The notes under the pieces: model-generated
What the model saw: only the letters and a program-made list of their open reading frames with translations
The model's database searches: none
Told to the model about the DNA's origin: nothing
Assembly: GCF_001613465.1 (NCBI RefSeq)
Contig: NZ_BDCK01000026.1
Location: 1-64,000 of the forward strand
DNA: 64,000 nucleotides
DNA from: Nocardia niwae NBRC 108934 = DSM 45340
GTDB lineage: Bacteria; Actinomycetota; Actinomycetes; Mycobacteriales; Mycobacteriaceae
Reading direction: 5' to 3'
Position numbers and translations under genes: made by a program
Shown: in pieces, positions 58,659 to 64,000 of the stretch
How positions within the stretch are numbered: position 1 is the stretch's first letter
Layout of the letters: each line of letters opens with the position of its first letter

Positions 58659-59740
58659 GCCGCTTCCGGGTGAGCCCGCTGCGCGACGGGCTCGCAACGA
58701 TCGGTGTCGTCGGTGCGCTGGCGGGCGCCCATGCCCTGCGTCGCGCGGGTGCGCGCGTGCTGTGGCCCGCCCGGGGCGACGACTACCGCGACGAGAATTT
58801 CGCGCTGATCGATGCCGACCGGGCGGGGACGGTGCTGGCCGACGACGGCGTGCCCTTGGCCACGCGAACCTGCGGCCCCGACGACGCACCGGTGACCGTG
58901 ATCTTCGTGCACGGTTTCTGCAACAGCATGGCGTCGTTCCATTTTCAGCGGCGTGACCTGGAAAAGCTGTGGGGCCCACAGGTTCGCATGGTGCTGTTCG
59001 ACCTGCGCGGGCACGGCCGTTCGGGCGTGCCGAGCGCGGCCGGCTGTACCGTCGCGCAGCTCGGCCGCGACCTCGCCGCGGTACTGAACGCCACCGCCCC
59101 GGCCGGACCGGTGGTACTGGTGGGGCATTCGCTGGGCGGGATGGCGATCCTGGCCGCGGCCGCGCGCTATCCGGACCTGTTCGCCGCCAGAGTGATCGGG
59201 ATCGCACTGCTGTCCACCGCGGCCGCAGAGGTCGCCTCGGCCGGTGTCGGGCAGCTCTTGCGCAATCCCGCGATCGACGGCTTCCGGCTGGCGGTGTACA
59301 CCGCGCCCGCCCTGGTGCAGGCGGGCCGCGTCACCGCGCGGCAAGTGATCGCGCCGATCCTGCACGTCAGCTCGTTTCACGGCCCCGTCAGTCCGACCCT
59401 GTCGCGCTTCACGACACTGATGATCGACCAGACGCCGGTGGAGACCATCGTGAAGTTCCTCCAGGCCATCGAGCTGCACGACGAGTCGGCGGCCTTGCCC
59501 GCGCTGGCGGACACACCGGTGCTGGTGCTCGGCGGCGGGCACGACCTGGTGATCCCGTTCCGCAATTCGCGGGCGCTGGCCGCCGCCCTGCCGGGCAGCG
59601 AACTCATCCGGCTGGAGGGAGCCGCGCACATGCCGCACATGCAGTACCCGGACATCGTCAACGCCGCGCTGGATCGACTGCTCGTGCGCGCGGGCGCGAT
59701 CGATCCGTCGGCAGACGCCTCGGAGGCAGCCCGTGGCTGA
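58655..59740 (+). CDS. Alpha/beta hydrolase with membrane-associated N-terminus
   Basis: A 361-residue protein starting at GTG 58655, overlapping the alr stop. A weakly hydrophobic segment near residues 10-27 (LATIGVVGALAGAHAL) could be a signal anchor. The hydrolase domain follows: oxyanion region FVHGFCNSMASFHFQ, LFDLRGHGRSG, nucleophile elbow VLVGHSLGGMA (Ser present), and GAAHMPHMQYPD with the catalytic His. Substrates are probably esters or lipids. In M. tuberculosis alr is followed directly by tsaE; this gene is inserted between and overlaps tsaE by eight bases. Confidence 0.9.
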   Translation: MSRFRVSPLRDGLATIGVVGALAGAHALRRAGARVLWPARGDDYRDENFALIDADRAGTVLADDGVPLATRTCGPDDAPVTVIFVHGFCNSMASFHFQRRDLEKLWGPQVRMVLFDLRGHGRSGVPSAAGCTVAQLGRDLAAVLNATAPAGPVVLVGHSLGGMAILAAAARYPDLFAARVIGIALLSTAAAEVASAGVGQLLRNPAIDGFRLAVYTAPALVQAGRVTARQVIAPILHVSSFHGPVSPTLSRFTTLMIDQTPVETIVKFLQAIELHDESAALPALADTPVLVLGGGHDLVIPFRNSRALAAALPGSELIRLEGAAHMPHMQYPDIVNAALDRLLVRAGAIDPSADASEAARG

Positions 59741-60188
59741 TCCGGGGCATCGGGTGTTGCCGACCGTCGCCGACACCGAGGCGCTCGGCCGCGAGCTGGC
59801 GACGAATCTGCGCGCCGGGGATCTTGTGGTGCTGGACGGTCCGCTGGGCGCGGGCAAGACCGCGCTCACCCGTGGCATCGCCGCGGGACTCGGCGTGCAG
59901 GGGCGGGTCAGCTCGCCCACCTTCATCATCGCTCGCCAGCACCGCGCCGGGCAGCGCGAGGGCGGCGGCCCCGCGGTGCCCATGGTGCACGTGGACGCCT
60001 ACCGGCTCGGCGGCGACCTGGACGAGCTGGACGCGCTGGATCTGGACACCGACCTGCATCAGGCGGTGGTCGTGGTGGAGTGGGGCCGCGGCGTGGTGGA
60101 GCACCTCGCGGAGCGGCACCTGCGCGTGGTGCTGTCGCGCGAGCCGGATTCGGATGTGCGCACCGCGATCTGGGAATGGGTGGGTTAG
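59733..60188 (+). CDS. tsaE: tRNA threonylcarbamoyladenosine biosynthesis ATPase TsaE
   Basis: A 151-residue P-loop protein: GPLGAGKTALTRGIAAGLG (Walker A, ~34-52), SSPTFIIARQH (switch region) and the C-terminal VVVVEWGRGVVEHL with the conserved E-W. TsaE binds the TsaB-TsaD pair and drives turnover in t6A synthesis on tRNAs reading ANN codons. It starts at GTG 59733 inside the preceding gene. tsaB, rimI and tsaD follow in one operon. Confidence 0.94.
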   Translation: MADPGHRVLPTVADTEALGRELATNLRAGDLVVLDGPLGAGKTALTRGIAAGLGVQGRVSSPTFIIARQHRAGQREGGGPAVPMVHVDAYRLGGDLDELDALDLDTDLHQAVVVVEWGRGVVEHLAERHLRVVLSREPDSDVRTAIWEWVG

Positions 60189-60243
60189 CTCTCAGGTAGC
60201 TCTGCGTCGGCGCCGCCTACCACCCGGTATCGTTGGCCCAATC

Positions 60244-60960
60244 ATGCTTGTACTAGCCGTCGACACCGCGACACCCGCCGTCACAGCGGGACTGGTGGAC
60301 CTGGAGCAGGGCGCCGGCGCGGCGAGTCCCGTCCGGGTACGCACTGTCGCCTCCCGGGTGCGGGTCGACCCCCGCGCGCACGCCGAGGTGCTCACTCCGC
60401 AGATCCTCGAATGCCTCACCGAGGCAGGTCGTTCCAGGACCGACATCGACGCGATCGTGGTCGGCGTCGGCCCGGGCCCGTTCACCGGCCTGCGCGTCGG
60501 CATGGCCACCGCGGCCGCCTTCGGTGACGCGCTCGGTATCCCGGTGTACGGCGCGTGCAGCCTCGACGCGATCGCCGCCGACGCGGCCGTCGACCCGGCG
60601 GTGCCGCCCCCGGTCGAGTTGTCGCCCGAAGCCGAGCTGCTCGTGGTGACCGACGCGCGGCGGCGCGAGGTGTACTGGGCGCGGTATCGGGCGGGCGCCC
60701 GCGTGGCGGGACCAGAGGTGTGCAAGCCCTCGGACCTCGACGCAGGCCAGGCAACGGCGATCGCCGGATCCGCTTCGCACGTCGACTTCTTCGATCTTCC
60801 GGTTCTGCCCGCCGAGACGCCATCGCCCGCGGGCCTGGTGCGCGTCGCCGCCGAGTGCCTGCTGTCGCGCAGCGTGCCGGAGCCGCTGGTTCCGCTGTAC
60901 TTGCGCAGGCCGGACGCGGTCGAGAACGCCTACCGCCGACTCGACCGGATGGGAGCATGA
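60244..60960 (+). CDS. tsaB: tRNA threonylcarbamoyladenosine biosynthesis protein TsaB
   Basis: A 238-residue member of the ASKHA fold without its own catalytic metal site. It begins MLVLAVDTATPAVTAGLVDL and contains VVGVGPGPFTGLRVGMATAAAFGDALGIPVYG (~75-106), the signature of TsaB. It dimerises with TsaD and stabilises it. It lies 55 bases after tsaE and overlaps rimI by four bases (ATGA). The length is usual for actinobacteria. Confidence 0.95.
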   Translation: MLVLAVDTATPAVTAGLVDLEQGAGAASPVRVRTVASRVRVDPRAHAEVLTPQILECLTEAGRSRTDIDAIVVGVGPGPFTGLRVGMATAAAFGDALGIPVYGACSLDAIAADAAVDPAVPPPVELSPEAELLVVTDARRREVYWARYRAGARVAGPEVCKPSDLDAGQATAIAGSASHVDFFDLPVLPAETPSPAGLVRVAAECLLSRSVPEPLVPLYLRRPDAVENAYRRLDRMGA

Positions 60961-61469
60961 GGACCGTGGCGATCCGGATCGCGCCCATGGTGGCCGCCGA
61001 CATCACGCGCTGCGTGGAACTGGAGCAGCTGCTGTTCCCGGAGGACGACCCATGGGCCGCCGTGGCATTCCAATCCGAGCTGGCCGGTCGGCACAACCGC
61101 TACATCACCGCACACGACGACGACGGGCGAATGGTGGGCTACGCGGGAATCGCCCTGCTTGGTGACGCCGAACACCCCGAAGCGGAAGTGCACACCATCG
61201 GCGTCGACCCGGGCCGTCATCGCGCGGGCGTCGGCACCCTCCTGCTGGAGGCGCTGCTCGCCGAGGCGGACCGGCGCGGTGGACCGGTGTTCCTCGAGGT
61301 CCGCACCGACAACGCCCCGGCGATCGCGCTGTACGCCAAGCACGGCTTCCACATCATCGGATTGCGCAAGAACTACTACCACCCCAGCGGCGCGGACGCG
61401 TACACGATGCGCAGGCCCGCGCTGACCAGCGAGGACCGGTGGCGCACGCCGGACGAGGTGCTGTCGTGA
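60957..61469 (+). CDS. rimI: Ribosomal protein S18 alanine N-acetyltransferase RimI
   Basis: A 170-residue GNAT enzyme. The acetyl-CoA motif is IGVDPGRHRAGVGTLLLEALL (~81-101), preceded by the N-terminal MVAADITRCVELEQLLFPEDDPW seen in RimI. LEVRTDNAPAIALYAKHGFHIIGLRKNYY completes the fold. It acetylates the N-terminus of S18 and perhaps other proteins. It is coupled by four-base overlaps to tsaB and tsaD, the standard actinobacterial arrangement. Confidence 0.94.
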   Translation: MRTVAIRIAPMVAADITRCVELEQLLFPEDDPWAAVAFQSELAGRHNRYITAHDDDGRMVGYAGIALLGDAEHPEAEVHTIGVDPGRHRAGVGTLLLEALLAEADRRGGPVFLEVRTDNAPAIALYAKHGFHIIGLRKNYYHPSGADAYTMRRPALTSEDRWRTPDEVLS

Positions 61470-62509
61470 TCATCATGGGCATCGAAAGCTCCTGCGACGA
61501 GACCGGAGTCGGCATCGTCCGCAGGAATCCGGACGGCACCTGTGAGCTGCTCGCCGACGAGGTCGCCTCCAGCGTCGAACAGCACGCGCGCTTCGGCGGC
61601 GTCGTCCCCGAGATCGCCTCGCGCGCGCATCTCGAGGCGATCGTGCCCGCCATGCGCCGCGCGCTGTCGGCCGCGGGCATCGCGAAACCGGACGCGCTGG
61701 CGGTGACCATCGGACCCGGCCTGGCCGGAGCGCTGCTGGTCGGTGTCGCCGCGGCGAAAGCCTATGCGGCGGCGTGGGATGTACCGTTCTACGCGCTGAA
61801 TCATCTCGGCGGGCACGTCGCGGTGGACACCCTGGAACACGGACCGATGCCGCCGTGCGTCGCATTGCTGGTATCCGGCGGCCATACTCACCTGCTGCAC
61901 GTCACGGATCTGTCCGAGCCGATCGTCGAACTGGGCAGCACCGTCGACGACGCGGCGGGCGAGGCGTTCGACAAGGTGGCACGTCTGCTCGGGTTGGGGT
62001 TCCCCGGCGGTCCCGCGCTGGATGCCGCCGCGGGGACCGGTGATCCGCGCGCCATCGCCTTCCCCCGCGGCATGACCGGTCCGCGCGACCCGCGTTACGA
62101 CTTCTCCTTCTCGGGCCTCAAGACGGCGGTGGCCCGCTACGTGGAGGCGGCCCAGCGCGACGGCGTCGCGGCGGAGGATCTGCCCATCCCCGATATCGCC
62201 GCCTCGTTCCAGGAATCCGTCGCCGATGTGCTCACCATGAAGGCGGTTCGCGCGGCTCAGGACGTCGGCGTCGGCACGCTGGTGCTCGGAGGCGGCGCGA
62301 CGGCCAACTCGCGGATCCGCTCGATGGCCGAGGAGCGTTGCGCGGCGGCCGGTTTGACCCTTCGGGTGCCCAAGCCCCGGCTGTGCACGGACAACGGAGT
62401 GATGATCGCCGCGCTCGGCGCCCATGTCATCGCGGGTGGCGCGGCTCCCTCGCCGTTGACGGTCGCCACCGACCCCGGACTGCCGGTGTCGGTCAGCATG
62501 GTCCGCTGA
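61466..62509 (+). CDS. tsaD: tRNA N6-adenosine threonylcarbamoyltransferase TsaD
   Basis: A 347-residue catalytic subunit of t6A synthesis, starting at GTG 61466 (VIIMGIESSCDETGVGIV). The metal site is NHLGGHVAVD (HxxxH), with a further ligand region in PRYDFSFSGLKTAVARYV and CTDNGVMIAALG near the C-terminus. VSGGHTHLL and GGGATANSRIR are the nucleotide motifs. It ends the tsaE-tsaB-rimI-tsaD operon. Its stop faces the Hsp70-like gene across 76 bases in which no strong hairpin was seen. Confidence 0.96.
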   Translation: MIIMGIESSCDETGVGIVRRNPDGTCELLADEVASSVEQHARFGGVVPEIASRAHLEAIVPAMRRALSAAGIAKPDALAVTIGPGLAGALLVGVAAAKAYAAAWDVPFYALNHLGGHVAVDTLEHGPMPPCVALLVSGGHTHLLHVTDLSEPIVELGSTVDDAAGEAFDKVARLLGLGFPGGPALDAAAGTGDPRAIAFPRGMTGPRDPRYDFSFSGLKTAVARYVEAAQRDGVAAEDLPIPDIAASFQESVADVLTMKAVRAAQDVGVGTLVLGGGATANSRIRSMAEERCAAAGLTLRVPKPRLCTDNGVMIAALGAHVIAGGAAPSPLTVATDPGLPVSVSMVR

Positions 62510-62585
62510 CCGGCTCGGATCGGGGAACGGCAGAGCGCGAACCAGCGATTTCCGGTGCGATCACGTAGAACAGCGTGCGGCCGGA

Positions 62586-64000
62586 TCAGTTCGGCGCGAG
62601 CAGCCCCGGATGCGACGCGGACCCCGAATTCCCCCGCATCGGCAGCGGCAGGATCGCTCCCGCGGGAACCTGAGTGGGCGCGGGACTCGTGCCGGGCGCC
62701 GTGGCGCTGGGCGCCGCGGACGGCGATGACCGGTTCGACTGCGGCTCGGGCGAACCGCCCAATGTCGCATTCGGGTTCCCGAACATCGGACCGAACAGCT
62801 CGGGGAACGGGATCGGCGGAAGGTTGGGGTCCGGGCGCAGCGTGGGCTGCGTGGGCGTGATCACCTGCGTGCCCGCCGGCCAGCCGGTCGTGCTGTGCGG
62901 GCCGTGTTCCGTTGTCGTCTGCGCGCCGCCGGTGCTCTCCGCCGTGCGACCGTTCGGTGTGGTGGCCGCCGGGGTCGGGGGCGGTGCGGAGGTCGGGATC
63001 GGCAGCTGGGACGCGCTGCTCGTCGTCCCGGCAGGGGAGACCTCGTCGTCCGAGGTGGGCGCGAACGTCTTGACCCCGTATCCGACGATCAGCCCGACCA
63101 CCACGATCGCACCGGCGAGGGTGCCGAACACCTTGGTGACCGTCCCCGCGGGCGCGTCGCCGCCGAGCGCGCCCACCGGGAAGACCGAGGGTTGCACGGA
63201 ATCGGCCACCAGCGCCGCGCCTTTCGCGGTCACCGCCTCGGGGTCAGGCACGGTGAACACCGGCATGTCCAGCGCGGCGGTGAGCGTGTCGAGCACCGCG
63301 GGGATGTTGGCCCCGCCGCCGATGACCGCGACCGCCTGCGGTTGCCGCGGCGCTCGGGCGAACGCTGCGGTGACGAATCGCGCCAGGTCGCGCAGCAGGT
63401 CGGCGATCAACTCTTCGAAATCGGCCCTGGTCAGTTTCAGCGGACGGCCGGCGACGTGGTCGATGGTGACCGCGGGCGCGATGGACAGATGCTCCTTCGC
63501 CGCGCGGCCGCGGTTGGTGAGCATGCCCCGGTTCGGGCGGGTGCCGCGCCGGGCGAAGTGCATGTCCACCAGATGGTGGTAGATCAGCTCGTCGATCGCG
63601 TTGCCGCTGACGGTCGCGGTGCGATCGGATCGGAGCAGGGAGCCGTCGGCCCGGTCGGCGACGGTGACACTGAGCCCGGAGGCGCCGAGGTCGATGATGG
63701 CGACCGTCTCGTAGCGGTCCAGCAGACCGGTGTGGCGCAGGTAGGTCAGCGCGGCGGTGCCCTCCGGAATCAGCCGCAGCTCACGCTGTTTGCCGGTGGC
63801 CGAGCGGATGATCTGCGCCTGCTCCTTGGTGCGGTAGGCGACCGCGACGCTGGTGGGCGGATGTCCGGTGATCGGCTCGAAGTCGCGTGGCCCGCCCGCG
63901 AACCGCCCGCCGGCCGGGCGGATGATCTCGCGCGGGTGCTGCGTGGTGGGCAGCTGGGTGGTCATCAGCTCGATCGAGGAGGCCACCAGGTCACCGAGAT
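62586..64000 (-). CDS. Hsp70-like membrane protein, C-terminal part (cut by right window edge)
   Basis: The minus-strand frame is open through base 64000, so the N-terminus is missing. At least 470 residues are visible. LGDLVASSIELMTTQLP lies at the cut edge. Then come VAIIDLGASGLSVTVADRADG (phosphate-binding segment of actin/Hsp70 ATPases), ELIYHHLVDMHFARR, and AVIGGGANIPAVLDTLTAAL (adenosine motif). A membrane helix (GTLAGAIVVVGLIVGYGV) follows, then a Pro/Thr/Ser-rich external tail of about 170 residues ending LLAPN. There is no Hsp70 substrate-binding domain. The layout of ATPase-like domain, one helix and disordered tail recalls the Rv3446c-type protein and the protein at 40822-42474. 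Confidence 0.88.
   Translation of the reverse strand, partial: LGDLVASSIELMTTQLPTTQHPREIIRPAGGRFAGGPRDFEPITGHPPTSVAVAYRTKEQAQIIRSATGKQRELRLIPEGTAALTYLRHTGLLDRYETVAIIDLGASGLSVTVADRADGSLLRSDRTATVSGNAIDELIYHHLVDMHFARRGTRPNRGMLTNRGRAAKEHLSIAPAVTIDHVAGRPLKLTRADFEELIADLLRDLARFVTAAFARAPRQPQAVAVIGGGANIPAVLDTLTAALDMPVFTVPDPEAVTAKGAALVADSVQPSVFPVGALGGDAPAGTVTKVFGTLAGAIVVVGLIVGYGVKTFAPTSDDEVSPAGTTSSASQLPIPTSAPPPTPAATTPNGRTAESTGGAQTTTEHGPHSTTGWPAGTQVITPTQPTLRPDPNLPPIPFPELFGPMFGNPNATLGGSPEPQSNRSSPSAAPSATAPGTSPAPTQVPAGAILPLPMRGNSGSASHPGLLAPN

Noticed and set aside
1..64000. CRISPR arrays, insertion sequences, phage genes, rRNA
   Set aside because: No regularly spaced direct repeats, transposase or integrase motifs, terminal inverted repeats of IS type, or rRNA-like sequence were recognised on either strand.

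Overview
The window is high-GC chromosomal DNA from a mycolic-acid actinobacterium, most likely Nocardia or a close relative. The support for this is a zinc-type L36, an IF-1 that looks identical to the mycobacterial one as I recall it, a type VII (ESX) secretion locus, tandem DUF7373-type lipoproteins, a TACCC-N5-GGGTA copper box, and a gene order that follows Mycobacterium tuberculosis Rv3462c to Rv3419c. This is read from protein motifs and synteny only; no database search was run.

Region 1 (1-6.5 kb): the 5' end of a proline-rich protein that runs off the left edge (minus strand), then the translation/transcription operon infA-rpmJ-rpsM-rpsK-rpsD-rpoA-rplQ, then truA. Region 2 (6.5-15.4 kb): a small heat-shock protein, an F420-type luciferase-family oxidoreductase, an MHS-family symporter followed by a response regulator, histidine kinase and TAXI-type binding lipoprotein (a likely carboxylate sensing and uptake unit), a small secreted cysteine protein, a CsoR/RicR-type copper sensor with its operator, a methylthioadenosine phosphorylase and an FMN reductase.

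Region 3 (15.4-29.4 kb): an ESX-4-like locus with eccE, eccB, mycP, eccD, a single-chain eccC, an Rv3446c-type accessory protein and two WXG100 genes. EccE is present, unlike in M. tuberculosis ESX-4. A run of three small genes, two encoding secreted products, sits between eccB and mycP. Region 4 (29.4-42.5 kb): a signalling and envelope block inserted between the ESX genes and rplM. It holds a membrane Ser/Thr kinase, three tandem paralogous lipoproteins, an FHA protein, a zinc metallopeptidase lipoprotein, an FHA-ABC transporter of Rv1747 type, and a membrane protein with a proline-rich linker.

Region 5 (42.6-53.2 kb): rplM-rpsI, glmM and glmS (amino-sugar synthesis), separated by an ABC-F protein, small PspC-like and DxDxDG proteins, and a three-gene module (EspC-like, large WxG/proline-rich protein, coiled-coil protein) that looks like a set of ESX substrates. 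An alpha/beta hydrolase lacking its serine nucleophile lies beside glmS. Region 6 (53.2-64 kb): an MFS exporter divergent from a MarR regulator, a cupredoxin lipoprotein, nnr, alr, a lipase-like hydrolase, tsaE-tsaB-rimI-tsaD (tRNA t6A synthesis), and the 3' part of an Hsp70-like membrane protein cut by the right edge.

The main theme is an ESX-4-type secretion machine embedded in housekeeping genes, with two candidate cargo modules and a phospho-signalling block next to it. No tRNA, rRNA, CRISPR array or insertion sequence was recognised.
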